Positions 13,261 through 24,570 of a stretch of DNA of 64,000 nucleotides are shown here, one piece after another; the first letter of the stretch is position 1, and each line of letters begins with the position of its first letter. The stretch lies in assembly GCA_003991915.1 (NCBI GenBank), contig RQTK01000317.1, positions 317,077 through 381,076 of the forward strand, read 5' to 3'. The position numbers and the translations under genes are program-made. The notes beneath the pieces were generated by a model, which was not told the DNA's origin, ran no database searches, and saw only the letters and a program-made list of their open reading frames with translations. Source of the DNA: Elysia chlorotica. Its lineage: Eukaryota > Mollusca > Gastropoda > Plakobranchidae.

Positions 13261-13330
13261 GAGGGGGGAGAGCTAGATAAAGGAAAAGAGAACAAGTGGG
13301 AGAGAGAGAGAGAGAGAGAAAGAGAGATTT
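12690..13330. repeat. Polypurine tract ending in (GA)n arrays
   Basis: About 640 bases in which the plus strand is almost all A and G, first as irregular GGAGGAAGA-like sequence and then as (GA)n at 13116-13150, 13203-13255 and 13299-13330. GGGGGGAGAGCTAGA and AAAGGAAAAGAGAAC recur twice. The Leu/Pro/Ser-rich frames on the minus strand follow from this composition and are not genes. Confidence 0.85.
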
Positions 13331-13439
13331 TTAATGAAACAGATAGAAACACATATTAAAGAACACATAATTCTATAGGTTTTCCTTTACAAATTAATTG
13401 GCACCATTAAAAAGAATTACGCAGATTTTGCTAAGCCCG

Positions 13440-13990
13440 GTTGTTTTTCACTCACTAGGGGCGTGAGGATAAAAGGACCTCAACTTTCGCAAAAAAAGTA
13501 CACTCTTTATTTAATTTTTTACACAGTGCCATCATATGTTCATGCTAATTGAATTTGTTATCAATTAAAAATCCAAGATATTTGTGTTGTTGTACAATTC
13601 CTACTTGTACTCCGTTACTCCGCATGGGGGCGAGATTTCATTTTTTTAAACTGAAGTCTACCATTATTTTTTAGTTTTTGAAACATTCAGTTGCAGGTAG
13701 TTACTGTCACACCACTTAAAAAAATTCTTCCAAATAGGATGATTGTGTTTGCATTACAAGAAAACCTTGAATGGCAGAATCATCTGCAAACTTTATCTAT
13801 GTCCGGACTGTGTTGTGTGTGTGATATAGTCATTTGTGTAGAGTGTGTAAAGAGTTGGAGGCAGTATGCAACCATGCAGAGCTCCAGTATTCAAATGACA
13901 CACCTTGGAAATGTCTAACTCTACTTGGTTGGAGCTAGTTTATCACTTCCTTTAAGAGCGCCTGAAGCAGCTCGTGACGATCAAGAGATC
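13440..13990 (-). mobile_element. Decayed LINE reverse transcriptase fragment
   Basis: On the minus strand, read across frameshifts, the order of the RT palm is recognisable: a PPTLYTLYTND-like segment, then FADDSAI-like sequence (the catalytic Asp-Asp region), then WCDSNYLQLNVSKTKE and VDF, and later KYLGFLIDN. Several stops and frame changes break it, so it is a dead copy of a non-LTR element. The clade cannot be fixed from this piece. Confidence 0.65.
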
Positions 13991-15637
13991 TCGGTGGGGT
14001 TTCCCAGTCCTCATACTTTTTTTGCTCTTAGATTCCGAAGATGAAAATGACCAGCCAACAAAGTTTCCAGAAAAAGGTCTTGATATATATCTCGATTATT
14101 AAGAAACCAATTTTGAAATGATTGCATGCTTTATAAAGTTTTAGTACACAAGGTGAAACACCGAATTTTGACCCAAGGTCATACGATAGCTAGGCTGAAG
14201 TGCACAGGGTTCGAAGGGTTAACTTAACATCATTCTTTTTTCATGTGATCACCTAAATTTAATTAAATTGCTAATGACTAAAGTAATGTAGGCCTCTGGT
14301 TTTTGCATTGGAATCACACAGAAGTGTTTTTCCTTCAAATAACTACGTCTAAATTAAAACTGGTCAAGGTAGAGCGGCAGAACGGAAAAATATAGTTGGA
14401 GTACTTTTAGTTTTACACAAACATCTTGGTATATTAAAAAAAGAAAAAGCAACAACACAGAACTGTCAATGGCAATCTAATGATGTATTAACACACAAGT
14501 AACAAACAATGAGTTTAGAAATATCATTATCAATCATAAAATTAATCTTCTTGAAAAATTATTTTAATCATAAGGAAATAAACATAGAAACATTATTTTT
14601 GATTAACAGACATTTTGCATTATTTTTATAGTAGACTACGTTAAAAATAAAAAAAATAAAGTGTATATATATCATAACAGGTAAAAAAATTACCAAATAT
14701 ATATTAAAAAAAAATTGAATGTATTTATTTAAAAGTTAAGTTTGGGAGAAAAAAAAGCCATATTTGCAGAAAAAAATCAGTAAAAAATTTCTTTAGACAA
14801 GCTCCAAATTGCATCTGGAAATACATGGTGCATCACCTGTCTAAATTTCTTGTTTTATTAAAAAAAACAAGTATCTAAAAAATAAAAAAAATTAGATTCA
14901 AACAACAAAAGTCCCAACATACAACATTGGCATTTAAGTACGAGGATCACTTGTCATCAAAATATTAAAATGGCATGTAATTTAAATAAAAGCAAACTTG
15001 AAGCAAAAAGGTGTAACCATGACAACTTGGTATGCATGATGAAATAGATAAATTATTAATTTGTTGGTTCTCTATATTCTGTATAACGAAGGACAGTTAA
15101 CTTCTTTCTTTCAAAAGCGCTGACTATCTATTCAGTGAGAAATTGTGAGCTAAACTATAAAGACATGCCATGAAAATTAATAAGGCGTTGTTTGCTGCAA
15201 TCAATATTCACCCTTCCTAACAAAGACTATGTGACTTAAACCTGATTATCATTGTCTCAGACAGATGAGCAGCTCATCCATAGCCACAATGAAGTAACAA
15301 AAGCATTACATTATTATTTGTTCAAGCAAGAGCCATGATAATCAAGCACATTTTAATACACTCAACACAAAAGTTTGGCAAAGTTTGTTTTTTTCTTTCA
15401 TATATAACATTATTATAATAGAAAACCATAATATCATCACAGCGAAGAAAATGTAAATATACACTGTTTCAATTTTTTTAAGTTTGCAACAATCTGGAAA
15501 ATTTGTTCATTACAATAAAATCACTTAAATTAAAAACCAAAAAAAAAAAACCCCAACAAAAAACATTTACATGAACAGCAACAAAAAAGACAACAACGTT
15601 CAAATTTCCTTGGTTCAAGGTTTGGCAAAATAATCAA
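13991..15637. other. AT-rich sequence downstream of TMEM127
   Basis: Very AT-rich with many A runs on the plus strand (T runs on the TMEM127 sense strand). It may include a long TMEM127 3' UTR, but no single polyadenylation site stands out. No coding frame is supported. Confidence 0.5.
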
Positions 15638-16506
15638 TAGTTTGGGTAGTAGATATACCTTCTTACTATTGTAATACTATAAAGCAATAGACAAGGATGT
15701 TAAGCCCCCTCCCTCTTTTTTTCTCTCCAAATTTCAATCAAGCTACTCTGCGGATTACTCTTTGTTTTACATGTTTCTTTTTTGAAAAGACCTTACTTTA
15801 AAACAAGATTTTTTTTATTTAAATCGAACAAAATTTATTGTCCCCCTCTCAATGTTGCAATCACAATGTTCATAACTATTTTGACGTACAGTGAGTTGCC
15901 GTGTTGCATTTTCAGCCAAAAAACATATTGGTGAAAACAAAAATATCACATAATATGAACATGAAACAAACTTAAAAAGTTACCGAAATTAGGTGTATGA
16001 TGTTATCATATTTCTTCTTAATTCAAATTTTACAAAACTTTAATTTGACTTGATAAAAAAAGGTAACTCAGACTTTCAATAGTTTCGGTAGTAGATATAT
16101 CTTCTTACTATTGTAATACTATAAAGCAATAGACAAGGATGTTAAGCCCCCTCCCTCTTTTTTTTCTCTCCAAATTTCAATCAAGCGCTCTGCGGATTAC
16201 TCTTTGCTTTACATGTTTCTTTTTTGAAAAGACCTTACTTTTAAAAAAAGTTCCAACAAAAATTTCTCAACAAAAATGTTTATTTCCCCCTCAATGTTGC
16301 AATCATTGTTTATAAAAAACTTATTTTGGAGAAAAACAAAAATAGTTGTCGTTTTCATGCAGAAAAAACTTATTGGTGAAAAACAAAAATATCACATAAA
16401 ATGAACATGAAACAAACTTAAAAAGTTACCAAAATTAGGTGTATGATGTTATCATAATCTTACAAAACTTTATTTTGACTTGATAAAAAAAGCTAACTCA
16501 GAATTT
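15638..16506. repeat. Tandem duplication, about 440-bp period, beside TMEM127
   Basis: Copy 1 is about 15638-16079 and copy 2 about 16081-16506. Both contain GGTAGTAGATATA, AAGCAATAGACAAGGATG, TTAAGCCCCCTCCCTC, CAATCAAGC and GATGTTATCAT in the same order with small indels. It lies just 3' of the TMEM127 stop codon (16660), so it is either in the 3' UTR or immediately downstream. Confidence 0.8.
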
Positions 16507-16659
16507 TCATGAATCAGCAAAGATAACTTTACAAAAAAGAAATATTAAAGGATACTGGTAAGCATTCTTTTCCTGAAAGAAAATGAATAGATAGAATTAT
16601 CTAACAATAATTTGAGATTATTCCTCTTCATCTTGCATAGCACAAGTGCATCAGTGAGG

Positions 16660-19606
16660 CTATGGTGTGTACCCTGGAGGGGGTGGAAGATCTAGGTCTA
16701 TCTCTACAGTACTTTCCTCTGCTGTTGCTATTGACGACAACAGAGCTTCAGTGTCAGTCGTAGGCGTATAGCTGTCATATGTTCTGCTACAGTGCCTGTG
16801 ATGATGCAGTGCATCATTTCTTAGGCAGATAGAGGCTGTAGCCATCACAGACATGAATCCTGCACACGTTATTAGATAAAAGCTGACGCCGAATGAAACA
16901 ACCACCTTACTGCCTTCATGAAGAGGGTGCAGTGCCTGAAGTTTGTCTACTGAGCTTGTTATCCAGTAGGTAAATGTGTTGATCAGAACACACAGCAAAA
17001 CTGAAAGGAAAAGAAAAATATGTATTGGCGAGTTATGTTGGTTGCAAAAAATTCTCTACAAATTAAGGTTCTTAACCCCAGTTCTATCATTCTTTTGTGT
17101 TATAAAATACACAAAAGAAAGCATATAAGAAATATTAAAAGGCTGTATGGATCTCAAGCACTCATATGCAAGGGTACCGGTACTGGATGCTACTTAAAAA
17201 ACAAAACAATAATTATTCTACACTTCTAAAGATTGGATTTTCATTACATTTTTACAGACATTAAGACTGATGTCTAGTAATTTGGCTATGATAAAATAAA
17301 ATTTAGGATTAAACCATGGTTTACGTTTAAAAAAAAAGAAAGGAGAAAGTTTCCATTAATTATAAAGCAATTAAAAAAAAAATATAAAAATAAACTTAAT
17401 ACAAAAAAGTCAAGTGTGCAAATTTATATTTACCAGTCAATATATTCAAAAAGGCATTTTTCCTGATCATAAAGAGTAGACGGTACTTAGGGGCTATGAG
17501 ATCCAACAGGAAAGAGCAGAAGCTCGTAATCATAGCCATGAAGGTAAATGCAATGCAGGATTTAAACAGGAGAACGGTAGAATATGTGACACAGTTGATC
17601 ATAACTGAAATTAGAAAAAAAAAATTATGACATGCTTCTATACAACTTATTTTTAGAAATATCACGCATACACAGGATATATAGAGGGATATTGGGCACA
17701 CTAAGCTTGTCATTGCAACATAATAATTATTCAACTATGAATTAAAGTCCTAAATCTTCAAAAACATAGGGGGTCTGAAATCAATTAAGTTCTCTCAAAA
17801 TAATACATCCAATTCTGATTAATGTGAAGATGTGAGGAAGATTTCAAATTAAACTTTAAAGCAAATTCAATGAGTACAAATAAAAGATGAAGTTATCAAT
17901 GTGCATAAATACTCAGGTCACAAACTGGAGGTCTCAATGTATTTAACTATATTATATATTGAAAGTGAGTTATGCTTTCTTTCACATTCGCCAAAAAGTG
18001 TAAAAACTGCAAAATGATTTATTTAAAAATAGCTAAACAAACTAAAACATTAATTTTAATTTATTGATATCTTGGGTTATTTTACTCATTTTAAATTCTC
18101 GCAGGATTGGAAAACAAAGTTCTTTAGTTTAAAAGCTTGAACACTTACAATTGTATGGTCCAGATCCAAATTTGTAGACAGTTTCATCTTGGTTTGATTG
18201 AGAAATCCTTTTGTAAAAGTGGCCATTATAAAAGAATTGACTTGTACTTAACGATTTCATACTTCCAGTCTCTTTAAAAATTTCATGACACCTTCCACCC
18301 TGCAAAGAAAAAAGAAAATTCATTAAATTTAGAGGAAGATCTCTTTCTAAAACTGATCATTAAAAAAAGTTTTACTTGTAAGGTAACATTCATTGGAAAA
18401 GGAAGCCATAAAAAATATATATATATATGTCATCTATGAATTTGAAAATTTCTTGAGAAACATATCACAGCAAAAGAGATGCGTTTGATCCGAAAATGCT
18501 TATCGAGAAAAACAAATGAAAGTGCTTGAGAGAAGCAGGCATCGGATGAAATCTCCTCAATAAAATCAAGACACCTTTGGCCATACCATGCTCAGACATA
18601 GTTTAAAACATGTTATTAAAGGAAAGAATGCAACAGGAAGCCAGAGAGAACGGATATGAGACGGGATAGGAAGATGGATCAGAGGAAGCAAAGGCATCAA
18701 CCCAATTGTGAATTGCGAAAAGAGACGGATGTGGAAAGACATGATCGCCAACGCCAACCAGCACTGCACTCCATGATGATGATGAATTAGAAGTTTATTG
18801 AGGATAAAAACTATTAAAACTATTATAAAAAAACAACACAACAAAAACAGACCAACACTAATGATTAATAATTTTCAACTATAACTATGTAAAACATTTT
18901 AGCAGAATTTCTGAATTTCACTATTATAAGTTTTACAGCAATTAGAAATTAATGCCGTTCAAATTTCTATTAAATAAAAAGATTTGACTTTGAGTTACAA
19001 AGTTTCATCCTTACCACAGTATAGGGCACTAATTATACTATTTTCAAGAATTATTCTTTGGTATCAAAGCATATGCTGATAACTTGATGTGAAATTAAAA
19101 ATATGCTTAAATGCAACTCAGAGATTAAAATTAAAATGAAAAAAGGAACTCTTTCAAATCCTATGTTACAGGTCTAAAGATTTCCTGAGGAATATTGATG
19201 TTTGAAAAGAAAAAAAAAAACATTTAAAATTTCAATTTGAATCTGAAGAACTCACTCTCAAAGTAATCCATTCTGGTTCTAGAGCAGTGCACAGTAAAAC
19301 AATTGAAAACATACTGCAAGCCGCAGCACAAAAGTTGCGATCATTTTGGCTACAGTAAATCCTGCAACTTTGATGGCTTTCTCTTCTGCTTGAATGTCTT
19401 GATCTGCTTCTTGTGTGGCGATTGGATGACCTACTTCTGTGGCGGTGACTCCTCCTAGAGCTTCTGTGTCCACTTCCAGAGTCTCTTTGAGATTGAGAAC
19501 TGTGGCCGCTTGATCTAGCGACTGTCACTACAACAGGGGGAGGAAGTGAAGATGTACGGACTTGGTGATCCATCCTGTTTGAATCCTCTTGGTCCATCTC
19601 ACTCAT
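16660..19606 (-). CDS. TMEM127: Transmembrane protein 127 homologue
   Basis: Four-pass endosome/lysosome-associated protein; the vertebrate orthologue dampens mTORC1 signalling and controls surface receptor turnover. Four exons on the minus strand join in phase: 19606-19256, 18299-18149, 17604-17434 and 17000-16660, giving 337 aa against 238 in human. An in-frame TAG lies three codons upstream of the ATG. Membrane segments lie near residues 97-114, 168-199, 217-240 and 255-284. Family landmarks are CTALEPEW, SFLLDLIAPK, FLNILT and SFYLITCAG. The tail has an acidic dileucine (Asp307...Leu311-Leu312) and ends PPPPGYTP with a PPxY WW-ligand (residues 332-335). The human tail ends with the same kind of motifs. 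The first 95 residues are extended and rich in Arg, Ser and His, unlike the shorter vertebrate head. Introns are AT-rich; intron 1 holds a LINE end (18490-18790). Confidence 0.9.
18490..18795 (+). mobile_element. LINE 3' end inside TMEM127 intron 1
   Basis: On the plus strand, with frame changes, it matches the post-RT tail of a non-LTR element: DTFGH, VIKGRM, a basic stretch, WEDGSEEA-like sequence, AKRD and a short (GATGAT)n tail at 18776-18785. It is opposite in orientation to TMEM127, 5'-truncated and non-functional. Confidence 0.6.
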
Positions 19607-20985
19607 CTTTAACTAGCTTTATTAGTACAATAAAGCCAGATTTTCCTGTGATGATAATACAAAACAATTTAGTTATAAAATTTAAAGGACTGAAACATCA
19701 CATCCTAAAAGTTAAAAATGAATGCCATTTTTTATTGTACAGAAAACCATCACTTTTCTTCTTCAGTAAATTAAATCAATTTAATAAATATAAAAGTGTC
19801 CAGTCTCAGTCAGAGAACAGCCCAAGATTGTCTCTGGTATGTAGATACACACACTAGCAAAGCAGTCAGCACCTGATCACTTCTCATGTGAACATTATAA
19901 AGGGCTAGAGTGTAGCTTGACCTTTAATCTGGATAAAATCATTGTATATTTGATGATTACCGGTGGTTACGGGCATGGCTAAAAATATATTTTTTTACAA
20001 CAAAGCCCATACTTTATAAAATATACTTCTATATTTTCATCAACTTTCCTTGTGTAGCTGTTATAAATAGAGAAAAGAGCAGACTTGTAACCTGTTAGAA
20101 TGTGAATGTCTAGTTTCAAGATTTATTTCAAGAGCTAGCGGCTATACACATTATATAGTTAGTAGGCCTTTAACAGTAGCACTGTGTATCGCAATAATTT
20201 TTATTTCACACTAGATTTCTATTTCTTGAGACCTAGAAAACATTTGAAACCCGGAAAGGGTTTTGTTTCCTTTTGTGATCTAAAAAATAGTTTTATTGGA
20301 ATAAAAACAATTACATATTAATATAATGCGTTTTGGACCAAAGCATTAAATTCAAAGTGCGTACCGGTCTATATAAAAACGCCCTTGTGTTGTAAACTCT
20401 GAAAATTTACATAGAGAGATGAAATAAAAAGCTGAGTTGGTGTTTTTGTCTAAATTTTGCACTATATTATGTTTCTGTTGGTTATAAACGCTGTCTTGTG
20501 CAAATTTTCTACTTTTAAAGACAGTACTTAATCTTTTTTTTTGGACCTAGGAAACATTAAATTAGAGAGAGCTTCTAAGCTGTACTCGACGGTCAGACCA
20601 TAGAATTTGATTAGAACAAAAACACTCAAATATGGTGCATGTTTACAAAATTTGGCCAAAAATACTAGTACGCATTGCAAACTTTAGACAAAAAATCTAT
20701 ATACCATTATAAGAAGGCACAAACACTAGACTCATCGACACTCCCCAAATAAAAGATATTAGGCTAACTACCAGCATGTATACCGCAGCGCTCAGTCCGT
20801 ATGTGCCGCAGCTGGCACACTGTCCAAAGTTTCCTCTCAGCTAATCCTGAATTTAATGCAGTTACCTGGCGCCGCAAACTAGATCTAAGCTTTAAAAATT
20901 CTTGGGAGATTTCCATTTATAAGACTGTTACAAATTGTTCCATGTATACAGATATATCGAGCCATAAGTTGAATAGTAACCGTAA
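19607..20985. other. Upstream flank of TMEM127
   Basis: This must contain the TMEM127 5' UTR and promoter, but no CpG-rich block or clear TATA arrangement is distinct enough to call. It is AT-rich with no supported coding frame. Confidence 0.5.
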
Positions 20986-21537
20986 GCCGGCACTCCTTGA
21001 GTTTTGTGGTCCCTAACCATGTGGGCGATCAAATGGCTTGGTGGGCGGGATTCGAGGGATGGATGGGTAGGATTCGATAACATGGGAGTCAGTCAAACTG
21101 TGAAGAGAGAGGGAGGATGAGAGGTAAAGAGAAAGACATATTGACAGACAGACAGAGCAAGCGAGTGTGAGAGACAGAGATAGAGTTTCAATTGCTTCAC
21201 AGATAAATCTGGCCTAATTCTTATGTGCTTGTGTACCCACCCCCTTCCCCGCCCGCATTCTACCAGTGTTGAAATAAACGCTTGAATACAATATAAATCG
21301 CGTCCTGTCTTTTTGAATCAAACAAAACATGCCAATACAATAAAAAAAAAAAAAAAAAAGACAGAAATTACAGCTGGTAGATATTTTAATCAATTTTATT
21401 AGAAAAAAAATAACAAATAGACAGGGAGTGCAGCTGGCTGGCATTTTATTCAATTTTAATAATCAAATTCTGGCCGCCCACCCATGATTTGATCGTCCAC
21501 AGGCTAGGGACCACAAAACTCAAGGAGTGCCCTTAAG
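20986..21537. mobile_element. MITE-like element with about 60-bp inverted ends
   Basis: The left end (about 20988-21050) and the right end (about 21470-21535) are inverted copies sharing GGCACTCCTTGAGTTTTGTG, GTCCCTA, GATCAAAT and GGTGGGCGG. Between them lie about 420 bases with a second, direct repeat (21368-21405 and 21429-21465, CAGCTGG...TTTTATTCAATTTTA). The size and terminal inverted repeats fit a non-autonomous DNA transposon. I could not identify a target-site duplication with certainty. Confidence 0.6.
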
Positions 21538-21595
21538 CCTTTTTATTTTTATATTGTTATAATGATGTTTCATAAGCTATCAATGTAAAAAGTAC

Positions 21596-21875
21596 TAAAC
21601 TAGATCTAAATCTAGATAGTTAGGGCCTATCGGTTTTGATTTTAAAGAGGCTTTGTCTCCTAGCTCTAGATCTAGGTTAGTACCAAAATAATGGACAATC
21701 AATTGAAATAGGATTATAAAATGAAATTGACTAAGTAAACTTTTCTTTAAAGATATATTTAGACCTATTTATATTGATTTCGTCTAGTCTAGACTCTAGA
21801 TTCTAGATTAATGTAGGTCAAGGTCCAGTCTAGAAATCTAGATCTAGCCTAGAGTCTAGATCGAAATTCTTGATA
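21596..21875. repeat. CTAGA-rich block
   Basis: The tetranucleotide CTAG and its extensions (TCTAGATCTAG, TCTAGACTCTAGA) occur far more often than expected in this AT-rich background. Smaller clusters lie at 43050-43085 and 43500-43560. The block is not a clean tandem array. Confidence 0.6.
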
Positions 21876-21899
21876 GAATTTAACTCGACTTCACATAAA

Positions 21900-22080
21900 T
21901 TATTTCCAGAAGGCTTTAGGATTTGACTTCGCTTCTTTTGCAATTTTTGTTTCTTGTGATCTTTGCGCCCTTCTGCATGCTGCTTTGGCCTGGTTCCTTG
22001 CTTTAACATATTTGCTGTAGCTTTCCTCATTTTTGTTAATCTTCCATTGTCTGAAGGCCTTGTGTTTCTTTCTTACTGGC
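21900..22080 (-). mobile_element. LINE ORF2 fragment, left arm of a palindrome
   Basis: On the minus strand it encodes the linker between endonuclease and reverse transcriptase (KAFRQWK, YSKYVKARNQAK, NPKAFWK). It is the inverted twin of 22130-22290. Confidence 0.75.
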
Positions 22081-22129
22081 AAACAAGGAAAAGGGTGGAT
22101 GGACAGTGACACTCTGCTAATTGTAAGAA

Positions 22130-22548
22130 AGAAACACAAGACAATGGAAGAATAACAAAAATGAGGAAAGCTACAGCAAATATATTAAAGCAAGGAACCA
22201 GGCCAAAGCAGCATGCAGAAGGGCGCAAAGATCACAAGAAACAAAAATTGCAAAAGAAGCGAAGTCAAATCCTAAAGCCTTCTGGAAATATGTGAAGTCG
22301 AAAACAAAAACCAGAACAGGAGTCGCCGACTTATTGAAGCCTGACGGAACGAAAACTACCTCGGACAAGGAAAAAGCTGATCTACTAAATGCATTCTTCC
22401 AGAGCGTGTTCACAAGGGAGGACCCAGGACCAGTACCAGACCCACCAAGCTGCAAATACAAAGAAGAGTTACTAGATTTCCATATCTCTACTGAAGAAGT
22501 GAGGAACCTCCTGGCAAAACTACAAACAGCAAAAGCACCGGGACCCGA
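22130..22548 (+). mobile_element. LINE ORF2 fragment, right arm plus RT start, cut by gap
   Basis: The plus strand repeats the left-arm linker and then continues in frame from 22292: KTRTGVADL, SDKEKADLLNAFFQSVF, VRNLLAKLQTAKAPGP. This is the typical entry into the RT domain of CR1/L2/Jockey-like non-LTR elements. The reading stops at the assembly gap. The two arms differ by a small deletion near the centre (about 22070/22140). Confidence 0.8.
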
Positions 22549-22936
22549 NNNNNNNNNNNNNNNNNNNNNNNNNNNNNNNNNNNNNNNNNNNNNNNNNNNN
22601 NNNNNNNNNNNNNNNNNNNNNNNNNNNNNNNNNNNNNNNNNNNNNNNNNNNNNNNNNNNNNNNNNNNNNNNNNNNNNNNNNNNNNNNNNNNNNNNNNNNN
22701 NNNNNNNNNNNNNNNNNNNNNNNNNNNNNNNNNNNNNNNNNNNNNNNNNNNNNNNNNNNNNNNNNNNNNNNNNNNNNNNNNNNNNNNNNNNNNNNNNNNN
22801 NNNNNNNNNNNNNNNNNNNNNNNNNNNNNNNNNNNNNNNNNNNNNNNNNNNNNNNNNNNNNNNNNNNNNNNNNNNNNNNNNNNNNNNNNNNNNNNNNNNN
22901 NNNNNNNNNNNNNNNNNNNNNNNNNNNNNNNNNNNN
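22549..22936. other. Assembly gap (N), 388 bases
   Basis: An unbroken run of N, bordered on the left by a LINE and on the right by a TTA array. Open frames that run through it are artefacts. Confidence 1.
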
Positions 22937-23016
<80 letters not shown>

Positions 23017-23040
23017 ATTATTATTATTATTAGTAGTATT
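22937..23040. repeat. (TTA)n microsatellite at gap edge
   Basis: About 30 TTA units with a few interruptions sit next to the gap and probably caused the assembly break. Confidence 0.85.
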
Positions 23041-23059
23041 AATTTTTAATAATAATTGT

Positions 23060-23369
23060 TTTTATCGGACATCGGACATGGACAGCGAAAATGACCAAGA
23101 AACAAGTGATGGAAAAAGCAGCTCAATCAAGATCAATGCTTAATAGAATAAGAAAGCGTCAAGCATCCTTTGTTGGCCATGTAATAAGAAGGGAGGGATT
23201 AGCCAACCTTATAACAATAGGAAAACTAGATGATAAAAGAGGAAGAGGAAGACAGCGAGAGAAACTGCTTGACAGTCTGACGGCATGGATGGGCATGGAA
23301 AGCTCAACCACTATGATTTCAGCTACCAAAGACAGACGAGTGTGGAACGCCATGACGCAGGGCACCTGA
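23060..23369 (+). mobile_element. LINE ORF2 C-terminal fragment
   Basis: The frame at 23091-23369 encodes a post-RT tail: RKRQASFVGHVIRREGL, GKLDDKRGRGRQR, a LDSLTAWMGM segment and SATKDRRVW. It ends with a (GAT)n tail at 23369-23382. The tail differs from the 11190 element, so at least two LINE lineages are present. It is 5'-truncated, partly hidden by the gap. Confidence 0.75.
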
Positions 23370-23382
23370 TGATGATGATGAT

Positions 23383-23650
23383 GTTTTTATCGTTATCGTT
23401 ATAGTTAGGATCATCGACGTCGTCGTCGTCGTCGTCGTCGTCACCGTCACCGTCACAGCCACGACGACCACACCACCTCCACCACCAATGTTTACTGCGG
23501 AGGCAGTTGCTCTGTTTTTTTCACTAAACAAAAAAAAAAAAGACACATTCTTAATCCTCTCTGACTCGCTTTCCCTGACGAAGGTGGTCGGAGAGGCAAA
23601 ATAGAAATACAATTATTTACATATTAAAAAAAAATTCATGAACTACAAAA
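23383..23650. other. Simple-sequence-rich spacer
   Basis: It contains GTCGTC and ACCGTC trinucleotide runs at 23414-23460 and an A run at 23529-23541. No gene. Confidence 0.5.
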
Positions 23651-23659
23651 AATGATAAG

Positions 23660-24570
23660 AAAATTGCTCTTTGCTGGATCCCCAGCCATATTAAAATTGA
23701 GGGAAATGAAATGGCTGATGAGCTCGCCAAAATCGGAACCTACTCAGGTGCAGATACCTGCATCAGATGCAAGTTCATAAGAGAAAGCAGGAAAGCACGA
23801 CAGAATAACCTTACAAACTACACCGTATACAAGCACACGCAGATCACTTGGCGGGAGCGTCTCAGGCTAGAAGACAATACTCGATAGAGTCCGACTAGGA
23901 CATTCTCATCTTACCCATGCCTTCCTATTGAGAGTGTCATACCTGTAACTGTTAATTAGCCATAAGTCACATTCTGGTTGACTGTCCGCCTTTTCACCGG
24001 GAAAGAAACCTGCACCTGGTTTCCAAACCATTAAAAAGCATAATTACTTATGTTACTCCTCAGCAAATACTGAGGTTTCTAAAGGGCATTGGTCTGTATA
24101 GTAAAATTTAATTGGGATCGTCCTACACATGGATCTTTTATGTTTGCACATACACTCCGCTTTTAACCCCTACGTGACGGAAGTATTTTCAATCGCCATG
24201 ACGGGTCTTATTCTGGTCAGCCACGACGGAGGCATTTTAGGAAATTAGGTGGTGCTAGTTGAACTTTCCTGGAAAGTGTCATGATTATACAACTGTGTGA
24301 TACACCAATGGTAAGCTAATTACATAAAAAAAAAAAGGAAAAATAGAACAAAAATTCCTTTGGATTCAGTGCCTCTTTTGTCACGAAAAATCGGGCGTAT
24401 GGCGTACGTAACCTCTATAATGCAAAATTTTTATGCTTTTACCATTCAGAGAGATAAAGGAGTCACAGTAGCTACAAGCATAATGTATGAACTGTCTTAC
24501 TCCTAGGACATATTTGGCAAAATAAAGCCCTTGCTGTGGTGACGTGCCGTAAAAACTCACTCACTCACTC
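23660..24570 (+). mobile_element. LINE RNase H fragment and 3' UTR with (CTCA)n tail
   Basis: From 23662 the plus strand encodes an RNase H C-terminal part: CWIPSHIKIEGNEMADELAK, the characteristic Trp-x-Pro-Ser-His and Gly-Asn-Glu-x-Ala-Asp signature. The frame then breaks at a stop near 23885, followed by decayed C-terminal sequence and a non-coding 3' region that ends GACGTGCCGTAAAA plus (CTCA)n at 24555-24570. The same 3' region occurs at 61417-61684. The presence of RNase H points to an I/R1/Jockey-group LINE. Confidence 0.75.

Noticed and set aside
12697-13352. Leu/Pro/Ser-rich minus-strand frames
   Set aside because: They arise from the polypurine tract and have no domain or splice support.
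13998-14102. Possible short exon (DSEDENDQPTKFPEK) after an AG
   Set aside because: No partner exon, no family match, and it lies beside a LINE relic.
22292-23143. 283-codon frame through the gap
   Set aside because: It is read through N bases; only the part before 22549 is real LINE sequence.
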